This document shows positions 33,001 through 64,000 of a stretch of 64,000 nt of DNA, in pieces. Below the pieces are notes generated by a model that saw nothing but the letters and a program-made list of their open reading frames with translations, made no database searches and had not been told where the DNA came from. The stretch's first letter is position 1. The number at the start of each line of letters is the position of its first letter. Where the stretch lies: NCBI RefSeq assembly GCF_932526225.1, contig NC_064034.1, positions 1,350,001-1,414,000 of the forward strand, written 5' to 3'. The DNA is from Nematostella vectensis. Lineage: Eukaryota; Cnidaria; Anthozoa; Actiniaria; Edwardsiidae. The translations under genes and the position numbers were made by a program.

Positions 33001-33007
33001 TAGTCAT
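24026..33007 (-). CDS. RECK-like GPI-anchored Kazal-domain protein
   Basis: Nine exons join in frame on the minus strand: 33007-32908, 32517-32401, 32109-31537, 30107-29856, 29507-29266, 29176-29053, 28756-28596, 25361-25121 and 24522-24026, giving 768 residues. It has a signal peptide, about 240 residues rich in Asp, Glu, His and Ser-Gly, a VWC-like cysteine region, Kazal-like domains (PVTPVCGPDWTTYRSLC; VCGEDGVSYPSEC; VCSTDGVTLQSPC), a CCPVC segment, and a hydrophobic C-terminus (LVLFVLMCSLFWVASC) like a GPI signal. Order and spacing match the C-terminal half of RECK, a membrane-anchored metalloprotease inhibitor and Wnt7 co-receptor. The five N-terminal cysteine-knot repeats and CRD-like part of RECK are absent. 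Tandem repeats sit on three of its boundaries. Confidence 0.78.
24459..25050 (-). repeat. 105-bp repeat duplicating the last exon's acceptor
   Basis: Three copies (about 24459-24540, 24560-24630, 24959-25050) of a 105-bp unit. On the gene strand it contains TTTTTCATGTCGTAG|GTGTGG and the exon start encoding VALSIRVDR.IASDIVS. The first copy is the genuine acceptor plus exon 9 start; the third is split from the second by the insertion at 24636. The duplicated exon start stays open, so the open frame runs up to 24700. Confidence 0.8.
24636..24957. mobile_element. Foldback element with GTACCCAGG termini
   Basis: CCGTACCCAGG at the left is matched by CCTGGGTACGG at the right, flanked by CACACC on both sides (possible target duplication). 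The interior has a long C-run followed by an A-run and no coding capacity. It interrupts the 105-bp repeat. Confidence 0.65.
25430..28646 (-). repeat. 71-bp array seeded on an exon end and splice donor
   Basis: About 45 copies of a 71-bp unit fill RECK-like intron 7. On the gene strand the unit reads GCGTACCGCGGGCCTTGTCG, AGAGACCTGCCAACAGGGG, AACTCACAG|GTGAATAAC, then TCCAACCTAGTATT. The first part is exactly the last 50 or so bases of exon 7 (28646-28596), followed by its donor. Units next to the exon are the most exon-like; distant units carry GCGCGAGTAACGC in place of CCGCGGTACGC (plus strand). The plus-strand open frames starting MAGLSTRPAVRNT are by-products. Confidence 0.95.
30355..31372. 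mobile_element. 1-kb DNA transposon with GGTCATTAATTACTG termini
   Basis: GGTCATTAATTACTG at 30356 is matched by its complement ending at 31372, and C-rich subterminal blocks (GCCCCGCCCCCC; CCCCCCCAG) lie inside both ends. No transposase is seen. It lies in RECK-like intron 3 and contains the smaller element at 30918. Confidence 0.7.
30918..31165. mobile_element. Nested MITE, TTTACGCTGTGTCTACTTGCAC termini
   Basis: The left end TTTACGCTGTGTCTACTTGC and right end GCAAGTAGACAGCGTAAA are inverted repeats. The body (CGGCTTCCGGTAAAGGAGG, TTTTTAGCCTAAATAACAAG, GGCCCGCAAATGCTCGGCA) matches the reverse complement of 1230-1440 in the 1.6-kb foldback element, so both belong to one family. Confidence 0.75.
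32220..32345. repeat. Fragment of the CCGCTATGTCCCGGGGGTC repeat family
   Basis: The block GCGGGAGAAAA ... AACACCGCACAAA ... ATTCTCCGCTATGTCCCGGG matches the right half of the element at 34792-35246. It lies in RECK-like intron 2. Confidence 0.7.
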
Positions 33008-33718
33008 TTTGATGCGTACTTGCAGTTGCCGTAGGTACACGACTGAAGCGTGCTCCGAATCAGGAAAAGGCTTTGTTACGTCACACTGTGTGACGTCATT
33101 ATTTTTCTTGGTTTGACAAGTTACTCGCGCGCAATTTCCGATTGCAAAACTTGATTTTAGCAAAATCAAGATACCTGAACGATAATGAAAAACGCTGAAC
33201 GCGATTTTAAAAAAAAGTGTGCTTATCTAATTTTGTTTCTGTCTCATAGAAACAAAAGGATCTTTTTAAAAATTTTCTCCAGCCGCGAGTAACCAGTTGT
33301 ACGAGTTTCGAATAAATCCTCTTCTTCGCCGGCGCTATTGTTGGCAAGGTCATATTAGAAAGATGTTTGCATGATTTAAAGTGTCTATGAGGGTTGATAA
33401 TATGAGAGGAAACCTTAGAAAAATTATGGCTCTCGAGGGGAACGGCGTTCTTTGTCTAAAAACAAAATAAACAATATTTTTTTTATCTAAAAAGAAAATA
33501 AACAGTATTAATAAATTAATAAATACAAAAAGCCCAAATAAATAGCCGTGTTCGTGAACCAGAAAAATGAATACGATACTCCAAAAACTGGAATTCACCT
33601 TCTTCAGTCTGCCCTGAAGAAGACTTATTAAAGACGAAAATTTGGAAGAATCGAAATTCCAGTTTTTGGTGTATCGAATAAATGAATAACATATTTTTCA
33701 CCTAAAAAACTTAATTAT
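33008..33718. other. Intergenic between RECK-like 5' end and SAMTOR 3' end
   Basis: It holds the presumed RECK-like promoter and 5' leader, the SAMTOR 3' flank and the MITE at 33580. No further gene is supported. Confidence 0.4.
33580..33671. mobile_element. MITE copy 2 (CTTATTAAAGACGAAAATTTGG family)
   Basis: CCAAAAACTGGAATTC at the left and GAAATTCCAGTTTTTGG at the right are inverted repeats. The interior CTGCCCTGAAGAAG and CTTATTAAAGACGAAAATTT are shared with 5531-5714 and 61471-61529. Confidence 0.8.
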
Positions 33719-35905
33719 CTAGTCAAATGCAGGGAGCTCGTCGAAAAGTTTGGCCAGCTCCTTATCTGTCTCCTCAGGTCTTGTCTCATTGTTCTTTACC
33801 CTATCACTGTCACTATCATCACTATCATTGCCAGTATAATCCTGGCGGGTATACAGCATCTCAGGTACATGTAGCACCTTTGTTGTTTTATCCTTTGTAT
33901 GACACGGAGAAACTTTTCTAAACACCATACAGTGGACATGAGTTTGTTTGACATATTTCCATCTGATGAACCCAAGGGACTCTATTCCCAGTTTCCATGA
34001 TTTCATCATTGCAGCATTTCTGTTTTGATGTGACGAGTCTGGTGTGATGATTATAAGTATGCCATTTACAGAAAGAAGTTGATGTGCTTTTAGGCAACAG
34101 TCCCATCTTTGTATTGGAGTTGGAAAGTAGGAGAGAAGTAGAGAAAAAACTACAACTTGGAATGAACTTGCTGGCAAATGTGTAATAGAAGAATCACTTG
34201 GAAGGTTGAGTTTTGATGTTATCAAATTGCTTGCCAGACACTGGCAATTCTCTTGTGAGGACATCATAGAATCTTTACTCCCTCCTGTATCATTAGATGT
34301 TTTGCTGTTACTTGCGGCTAATCCAGATGCTACTTGATTTTCCACTATTTCAAGCTTCAAGAAGTCACATTTGTAAACTTTCTAAATACAAAAAGCACAT
34401 AACAGTCAGAAGCAGTCAAATGGGCAAAAAATAATGACTAATAAACTGGACAGCCTATCATATGTAACCAAAGGATAAGACAGTTGGTGTACCTCTGTGG
34501 CAGGCTGCAAGTCGAGGGCCACAGAGTGGAATTCTCCAAACTCAGAGAATGGATTATAACAGCTGCCTACATCTAAAAGAGGGAACTTTTTATCGACTGA
34601 TGGCCAACTGCAAAACAAAAAAGTATACTTCAAATTTTGCCTCTTGAGAATTCAGGGACAAACAACCCATTACATGACCACAGCTACTATAAACTTGGAA
34701 GTCCTTCAGTCATTTACCATAAGTTGGGGGGTTTGGACAAATCATTTCACTATAAACGGGGAGTTTTCAACCCTAAATCATCTTTTTATGTACTAGTCAA
34801 TTGAAATACCGGCCCCCTGACCCCCGGGACATAGGCGGGAGTAATGGGGGCATGGCCGCGGGAGTATGCTCTCCCAGGGGCAGGGCAGTAACTTTTTACC
34901 AAATTTGTAGGGATTCTTAGCTGGGCTAGTAATGCGAAATCTTACGACAGCTTCCGAAATTTGAAGATCCATGTATCGATTATAAACATTGTTGGGTGTT
35001 TCTATCATTGAGTCTTGAAGCGTTGGAGGATAGTTCAACAATTTTAGTTTGAGTTGCACTTTAGCAGAAGTCGTTGAGGTAGGAAATCTAGAAAATATTG
35101 TACAATACGCCAGGGTGATAGGGTGGGGATTGAAAAAGCACGATTTCCCCCTGCGGCGGGAGAAAATAAAAAATGTAACACTGCACAAATGTTACATTCC
35201 CCGCTATGTCCCGGGGGTCAGGGGGCCAGAGTTTCAATTGATTAGTGCATTCGTAGAGTTATCTTTGTAAAATTGGGTTTAGAAAAGGATGGAGGGGGCA
35301 TTCAAATATTTGTCCATATATATAAAAGAAGAGGGAGCATAGATATGATTCGGAGTTAAACGTTATAAAAATCCTTGCTACTTACTTATGCATGTATTGA
35401 TAACCAGACTGCATGCAGCAACAACAGCACGCTGATGCCATTTTGTTGCCTACTCTACGCTGCTGCTTTTCTATTGCCATCTTTAGACCTCCTCCCTTGA
35501 AATATTCCATACAGACTTGATAACACCAATCTGCCCTCCCCCCAGGGGAGTTTTTTGTCCACTCCAGAGTTGCCAATGAATGCATAGCTTCTGCGTACTT
35601 TTCAAGGGCTTTACGATCAGAGCAGTGCTTATCCCACACTGTGGCGAAGTCCCCATTTTCTGTTAAAAAAAATAATTAAGTAATAGTACTTTAGTTACTT
35701 TATAAAAGTGAGAGGAATAAAATGCTGTGTAAAAAACTGTCAACTTTCTTAAATTGTTTTTTAGGGAACTAAACAAAAAGACAATAATCACAGCTTATAC
35801 TAATATTATGTTTCATATTCTGATGGTTGTACCTTTCAAGTCTTTCTTTAGCTTTCTATGTAAACCCTTCACAACTTTTGCCAAACTTCCTTGATCTACA
35901 CTCAT
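33719..35905 (-). CDS. BMT2: SAMTOR / BMT2 S-adenosylmethionine sensor
   Basis: Four exons on the minus strand (35905-35833, 35659-35386, 34607-34493, 34381-33719) join in frame to 374 residues. Human SAMTOR is about 405. Motifs recognised in order are VVKGLHRKLKK, DKHCSD..ALEKYAEAM, WCYQVCMEYF, the SAM-binding LLDVGSCYNPF, VYKCDFL, VVVFSLLLSYFPTPIQRW, LIIITPDSSHQNRNA and MMKSWKLGIESLGF. The acidic tail is family-like. In animals SAMTOR binds GATOR1-KICSTOR and restrains mTORC1 when SAM is low; the fold is a class I methyltransferase. The start ATG at 35905 fits the family N-terminus. It lies head to head with TMEM168. Confidence 0.93.
34792..35246. mobile_element. MITE with ACTAGTCAATTGAAA termini
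   Basis: The left end (ACTAGTCAATTGAAATACCGG, CCCCCTGACCCCCGGGACATA) and right end (TATGTCCCGGGGGTCAGGGG, TTTCAATTGATTAGT) are inverted repeats of roughly 50 bases. Non-coding; it lies in SAMTOR intron 2. Confidence 0.8.
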
Positions 35906-36183
35906 CCTCGCGCTTGATTTTCAAGTCAAATTACGCCCGCGATTTTAACGCGGTATCAACTTTGAGTCTGCGCACACAACATTATTAACCCATAATGCAT
36001 CTGGATTCAAAATGGCGGACAGGCAAAAACGTGTCAAGTATAACGAGATAAACGACCATTAGTTCCCTAGCAATCCCATCTAAGACGTTATACTGGTAAT
36101 ACGTCCATTGGAAAAGGACAAATAACCCTGCAGTTAAGCCCCATGTTTTAAAACTCGCAAGGAGACCTCCATATTTGATGCAA
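35906..36183. promoter_or_regulatory. Shared SAMTOR-TMEM168 bidirectional promoter and TMEM168 leader exon
   Basis: Only about 280 bases separate the SAMTOR ATG from the donor (GCAA|GTAAGT at 36183/36184) of a non-coding TMEM168 leader exon. AAAATGGCGGAC at 36009-36020 matches the YY1-type initiator motif of housekeeping promoters, with no TATA box nearby. Transcription start points cannot be read from sequence. Confidence 0.5.
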
Positions 36184-36574
36184 GTAAGTTAGGAAAACCA
36201 AAAGGCGTAGCTTGTTTTGTTTGACTTATAAACTGAGAGCGAGGAACAATGTAGTCTTCTACAAAACTTTCTGCGCTTTCAAATGTGTCTACGATTTACA
36301 CGTATGCATTTTGATGTAGTATCACTTGGGATTTTTAGATTTCTGTTTTAATTATTGCTTGGGCTGGGTACCCCAGGGTTGTATGCTTTGAAAATTGCAC
36401 CCTCACACTGATACCGTAACACTGTTTTCATGTTGTTAATTAGCCGAATTACCAAAAAATAATATACCGGTGTAAAGCCTGTTCAAAAGAGTTCATATCA
36501 CCGAATTATAGACAGAAAATAATATAGTTTGCTTTAGTTTTCTTACAATTTTTTTTTAATTTTAGATAACCAAA

Positions 36575-38617
36575 ATGATGCCAAGAATTTTGACATCCAT
36601 ATGGAACTCATCGTCAGCCCTAGCAGCCATCATCTTCCATGTGGGAGCAGGTGTTGGTATCTACTCACGGTGGCAGCATCACAGCGCAGACAATAGCTAC
36701 CTTGTCCTTGCCATTGTCATCGCATGTGCTGTACTGGTCTCACTAGCAACCTTCTTGTATGGCTACAAAGAGTTTGCAAATGGGTTCTGCAAGTTCTGGA
36801 TGGGTGTCATTTTCAGTGTGTTGTCCTTCACCGAAATCGCATATGATCACTACTTTGCATCGATGCAAGACTTAGATCTAACAGACATTCTCTTACTTGC
36901 AAGTGTGGGGATATTTTCCTTCAAGGTTTTGATGGAGAGGATTTGCAACATGACACCTTCAGAGCCCAATTTCATAACAGCTGAAGAGTTTCTATTGCTG
37001 CTAGGCTTTCTGGCTGGTTGTACCGGATTGGCACATTTTCAATCGATGCTGTTCCTGCTTCTTGGCCTCGCTTTACACATTATTGTGTTTCATCTGAAGT
37101 CTAGTTTTTCTCTTATAAGTGGAGCATGCTTTTGCATAATTTCTGGTGTATTTTATTTCCCTGCTGCTGAACAGAAATGCAACCCATTCTGCATATCGGC
37201 TTTTGTCATTAGACTTTCTTTTCCATCAGTTGTTGACCTTTACTTTTCAAGGCTCTCTTTACTAGAGTCTTGGAAAAATTTCATTTTACAAAGCAAGTGC
37301 TATCATCGTTTACAAGTATTAGTGATTTTGATGGCAGAAATGGCATTTTATACATTTTGTGTCCAAGGAACACTTTTGCCAAACATCCCTCTGTATAAAT
37401 TGCCATTATTTGTCTTCCTATCAGTACCTTGGGTGGTATTCCATTTTATGTTTATCATTACGACCTGGGGTTTTGTATCAAAGCTTGAAGAATGTGCATC
37501 TGTTCTAAGAGCAAAAGGTGAAGTCAGTGACAACAACATCTCTGAGGTCATGGCGGCCAAGGGAATACGGCATTTCTGTCTTGTGTCTCAGATTGTGACG
37601 TTGTACACACTAGTGTCTACAGTTGCTCTGTCTGTCTCTGTATGGCAAGAGACTAACCCCATGTACTTGAGTTTTCTCCTGATCATTCTGCCCATTGAGT
37701 CCGCCATGTATGACATTTTGTCCAAACTTGGCAAATGTGTTGGTGGTACTGCCATAGGGTATGCTCTGATTGCTCCAGCTCACCGATACAGCCCCTCTGG
37801 AAACATGGTTATTCTTCCTGAAGATGGCTTCCAAGCAATCAACTCAAGAGCTATAGAACTAGTAAATGTTGTGTCAAGATTCTTTGCAAACCATATGATT
37901 CACAACTATGGCACAGACTTTTCAACTAATGGTATTGCTAAAGATTATGTGTCCAACAAAGTACAGACTTTCTTTAGTCAGAGGGTTCTACCAGGCCTGC
38001 ATTACGACACCTATATCTTGTATTACAGTGGGCATGTCTTGAATGATGGCAAATGGGCGTTAACCGAAGGGAACTCTCAAGACCTTGACACTATCATCAA
38101 ATGGTGGAGGGAAAGAAATGCAGGTACTGGTGCACGTTTAATTTTGTTCCTTGACACAGCTCACTCTGATGAGTGGCTTAAAGGACTATGGCTAGTGACA
38201 CCTGACTTTGTTGCCATACAGACTGGGAAGCTCAATGTTGTTTATGATGAGGAGATTGGCAACAACTATCCTCTTGGTGAACTAACAAAGCTCTGGGAAG
38301 ACTTTAATTCTGAGGAGTCCAAACCTGAGGATTATTGGGGGAAGAAAGACATCAGGGTTAAACCTATCTATGGGGTTTCTAAAAACTGGTGTTGCTTCAA
38401 GTTCCATGAGCCTACTGTAGAGGACATAACACAGCATGTAGAGCACAATTTTCCAAGGTTTATGAAACCTGTCACAAAAGTTTTCACCCATTTGCCGTGC
38501 AACACCAACGTTCTTAGTGTTTGTAATTGTGTGATAAATGGATTTCGCCGGCTCAAGATGAAATGGTTCTTGCCAGCTGTTTATGATACTGGTCATGGCT
38601 TTAAACTTGTTCGCTGA
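36575..38617 (+). CDS. TMEM168: TMEM168, multipass membrane protein with caspase-like tail
   Basis: One coding exon of 680 residues (human protein about 697). A leader intron ends at the acceptor TTTTAG (36565), ten bases before the ATG. About ten hydrophobic segments fill residues 1-400. The soluble tail has YYSGHVLNDGKWALTEGN, LDTIIKWWRERN, LILFLDTAHS, IYGVSKNW and the ending LKMKWFLPAVYDTGHGFKLV, all closely matching TMEM168 as remembered. Human TMEM168 is reported at the nuclear membrane, with poorly understood function. His487 and position 529 have the spacing of the caspase His-Cys pair, but 529 is Ala. It is divergent with SAMTOR. Confidence 0.93.
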   Translation: MMPRILTSIWNSSSALAAIIFHVGAGVGIYSRWQHHSADNSYLVLAIVIACAVLVSLATFLYGYKEFANGFCKFWMGVIFSVLSFTEIAYDHYFASMQDLDLTDILLLASVGIFSFKVLMERICNMTPSEPNFITAEEFLLLLGFLAGCTGLAHFQSMLFLLLGLALHIIVFHLKSSFSLISGACFCIISGVFYFPAAEQKCNPFCISAFVIRLSFPSVVDLYFSRLSLLESWKNFILQSKCYHRLQVLVILMAEMAFYTFCVQGTLLPNIPLYKLPLFVFLSVPWVVFHFMFIITTWGFVSKLEECASVLRAKGEVSDNNISEVMAAKGIRHFCLVSQIVTLYTLVSTVALSVSVWQETNPMYLSFLLIILPIESAMYDILSKLGKCVGGTAIGYALIAPAHRYSPSGNMVILPEDGFQAINSRAIELVNVVSRFFANHMIHNYGTDFSTNGIAKDYVSNKVQTFFSQRVLPGLHYDTYILYYSGHVLNDGKWALTEGNSQDLDTIIKWWRERNAGTGARLILFLDTAHSDEWLKGLWLVTPDFVAIQTGKLNVVYDEEIGNNYPLGELTKLWEDFNSEESKPEDYWGKKDIRVKPIYGVSKNWCCFKFHEPTVEDITQHVEHNFPRFMKPVTKVFTHLPCNTNVLSVCNCVINGFRRLKMKWFLPAVYDTGHGFKLVR

Positions 38618-39198
38618 ACTTTTTTTTTCTCTGTTAGGTGTTATTGGTTATCTACAGAAATAACTGAAAATGATTTTTTGTATTTGGTGAGTTTACCAAT
38701 ATGTATTCTCATGAAAAAGATTATTATTTAATTTATAAAGTTAAATCTGTAAACAGAAAAAAAGTTAACAGCGCCACAAATCTGTATGTTATAAAGATTT
38801 TTGGCTTTTTTAGATTTGTTTAGAAATTTCATTGATGAAATGAAGATTGGTTATGATAAACCTTGATTATTTATGCATTATTATCCAGACTTCTTTTCTG
38901 TTCCCTTTTCCTGTATTCCTTATTTCCGTATAGTTCTCAATTATCCAGACATTTGATTTTCATGATATTTTATTAGTATTACGTTATCCAACTTATCCAG
39001 GTGTTGGCTTGCTTTTAGTCAAGAGGGGAGAAAGGTAATTAGAGCTCATTTCTATAAAGTGCAGTATGTATTAAACAGGATTTATGGCGATAGTCATAGT
39101 CCTTTACAGTAACTTTACAGTTATCGTATTATCATAATCATAATCTGTTTTTTGTTTTTTGAAAGGGCCTGCAATAATAGCTATGCTGTTGCAGAGAA
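38618..39198. other. TMEM168 3' region
   Basis: A/T-rich 3' UTR and flank. No clear AATAAA was found close to the stop and no other gene or repeat is supported. Confidence 0.35.
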
Positions 39199-39797
39199 CA
39201 AAATCCCGTGAAACTCTATTTAGTTTATTTAGTACTAATTCATTGTAATGTCTTCCCGGACGCGGTCCCGTTGCCACGCGTTTTCTTCCCCGAAGGTGCG
39301 AAGCGTCGCACATGCTTCCCCCACAGTTTTGTCCGAATTTTGTTTTAGGCTGCTCTTGTTGCTCGGGCTAAGCCATCGCCGGAAAGTGTTTGGGTGGGTG
39401 CGTGGGAGAAAAACCTATAGGAGCCGTAGGAATATGACCCCTCTTACCCCCGCAGCCAGACAGGCGTCGGGACCTATAGGAGCAAAACGCATACCATTCC
39501 GTACTATGGGAGCACCATGGGAGGAAACCCTATAGGAGCAAAATGCATACCATTCCGTACTATAGGAGCACGCCTGTTGAACCCCAAGTCTTGCGTCTCA
39601 TTTGCTCCTATAGTCCCAGCCTTGTGACGTCACTGAGGGTCTATCTGTGGCTCCCATTGGCCCATTCAAAACTACATTCCTGTTTGCTCCTAGAAACCCC
39701 AACCGCCACACTTTTGCTCCCCATATACTCTACATTACTACTAAGGTTTTAGTAATAAATAAACTAAAAAGTATTTCACGGGTTTTTGAAAATCAGT
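39199..39797. mobile_element. Foldback element, AAATCCCGTGAAA family (copy 1)
   Basis: AAATCCCGTGAAACTCTATT at 39201 is inverted at 39745-39790 (AAGTATTTCACGGGTTTTTG), with TAGTTTATTTAGTAC next to it in both arms. Inside are two near-tandem copies of CCTATAGGAGCAAAATGCAT at about 39465-39570. The short open frames show no known protein motif. Confidence 0.6.
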
Positions 39798-40034
39798 CTA
39801 ATACAATAAACGTTATATTACGAGGGTAACATTATAACTTTTGACAGTTTTATAACCCATGGCCCTCTGCAGAACGACAGGGTTGGTCTTCCTGTGTCGC
39901 GGGAAACTGGGTCGAGTCAACGCTGCTATGGTTTCTCGTTTTGAAAACATTCAGAAGTCTTGACATTATGGCGGTAAATTGTGAATTCTGTCATCCCTGG
40001 AACTGAACACACAACTAGTTAATATAGCTTTAAG
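39798..40034. promoter_or_regulatory. 5' region of the WDY-like gene
   Basis: Presumed promoter and 5' leader, between the foldback element and the ATG at 40035. It contains ATTATGGCGGTAA near 39966. No TATA box was recognised. Confidence 0.3.
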
Positions 40035-63110
<23,076 letters not shown>

Positions 63111-63442
63111 TAACGTCACCGTGTCACGTGTCAGAATGCGGTCCGACAGGTGGCGCTCACGTGATGCGACAAAGACGTGACGCGACAAGGTGTCTATAAA
63201 GAGAAGCATTCGGTGACTTCTCAAGGGCCATTGATGGCATCATCAAACTAACCCACGGCTAGTTCAGTGCTGAAAGAAAAAGAACGGGTAGTCTACAAAG
63301 ATTTATTGAATATAACAGACTGTGAAAGATGAAGAACGACTGCGTGCGGCTTGGTATGGGCTAGAAAAATACCATTCACGTGTACATTGTTTACAAGTTT
63401 AATTGTACAAAGAGATAATATTCTTAATTATATTTTTAATTT

Positions 63443-63448
63443 AATAAA
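63443..63448 (+). terminator. Polyadenylation signal of the WDY-like gene
   Basis: AATAAA about 330 bases after the stop at 63110, within A/T-rich sequence. Confidence 0.6.
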
Positions 63449-63511
63449 TGAAGGGTATATTTTTACAAGAAAATGACTCCTTGTGTTGTTGTTCATACGC
63501 GATTAGAGATA

Positions 63512-63646
63512 GAGTGGTTTTCAAAATCCCGTGCAACAAAATGTAGTTGTTAAAGTGTAATAGTCAAGCCAGAACAAACAAGACATTACAGTGTATTAGT
63601 ACGAAATAAACTAAATAGTATTTCACGGGTTTTTTGAAAACCACTC
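63512..63646. mobile_element. MITE with GAGTGGTTTTCAAAA termini
   Basis: GAGTGGTTTTCAAAATCCCG at the left and CGGGTTTTTTGAAAACCACTC at the right are inverted repeats around 95 bases. ATAAACTAAATAGTATTTCA is shared with the element at 39199-39797. Confidence 0.85.
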
Positions 63647-64000
63647 GACTCATTTCTCACGACTCAACATGTAAGAATCGAATAGGGCCCATTTGCATGT
63701 AAGGGGACTCCAGCAAAGGGCGGCGGGAATTTAGGGTAATTGGCGACGTAGGATATCGTCAGCCATGCTCAATAACGCATCTCTCTATACTGTAAAATCT
63801 TGATAACTCGCACACCGGATCTCGGGCTGTGTTATTTACATGTTCCAATATGTTATATTCCCCATATTTTTATAAACTCCAATCATGGTGTGGATACTTC
63901 TGCCGCATCAGTAAGACTGCCAAGGTTATACGCGCAATGTGCCTCGGGCGTTAGACTGATTGTGTATTGTTCCTCGGAGAACAAGCATAATGTCAAGTCC
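63647..64000. other. Downstream flank
   Basis: Nothing recognisable was seen. Confidence 0.3.

Noticed and set aside
39248-39829. Three short plus-strand frames as a possible small gene
   Set aside because: They lie inside an inverted-repeat element, have no splice or domain support, and share sequence with another element copy.

Overview
The window is nuclear DNA of an intron-rich invertebrate animal. An anthozoan cnidarian of the Nematostella type fits best. This is inferred from short introns with GT-AG ends, the gene set (a RECK-like protein, SAMTOR/BMT2, TMEM168, a WDY/WDR64-type WD40 protein), a CR1-like LINE with a PHD finger, and many small inverted-repeat transposons. No search was run, so the species is not fixed.

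Layout. 1-2.0 kb: the 5' part of a broken GT31-type glycosyltransferase (minus strand), split by a 1.6-kb foldback transposon. 3.4-3.8 kb: a palindromic 117-bp tandem repeat. 4.4-11.7 kb: a seven-exon LAPTM-like membrane protein (plus strand) whose third intron carries an antisense CR1-like retrotransposon. 12.35-17.7 kb: a huge 48-bp satellite that flips orientation near 16.48 kb. 17.7-20.6 kb: two exon-like stretches of an unrecognised gene. 21.0-22.7 kb: a G-rich 33-bp minisatellite. 23.0-33.0 kb: a nine-exon RECK-like GPI-anchored Kazal protein (minus strand). 33.7-35.9 kb: SAMTOR/BMT2 (minus strand), four exons. 36.0-38.6 kb: TMEM168 (plus strand), head to head with SAMTOR. 40.0-63.1 kb: a 29-exon WDY/WDR64-like gene (plus strand) whose introns hold most of the remaining tandem repeats.

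Exon joins were made by eye from splice sites. Every join in the four main genes keeps phase, giving about 237, 768, 374 and 1115 residues for the LAPTM-like, RECK-like, SAMTOR and WDY-like products. TMEM168 is a single 680-codon coding exon.

The most unusual observation is that several tandem arrays are seeded on gene-structure boundaries. In two neighbouring, unrelated genes the repeat unit contains a copy of the end of a coding exon plus its splice donor (71-bp, 83-bp and 66-bp units), the start of a coding exon plus its acceptor (105-bp unit), or the last codons plus the stop codon (37-bp unit). In each case the real exon edge is the first unit of the array. This produces dozens of consecutive copies of a functional splice site. 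Other notable points are a 2A-like peptide in the retrotransposon, a caspase-like arrangement without the catalytic cysteine in TMEM168, and a RECK-like protein that lacks the N-terminal cysteine-knot half.
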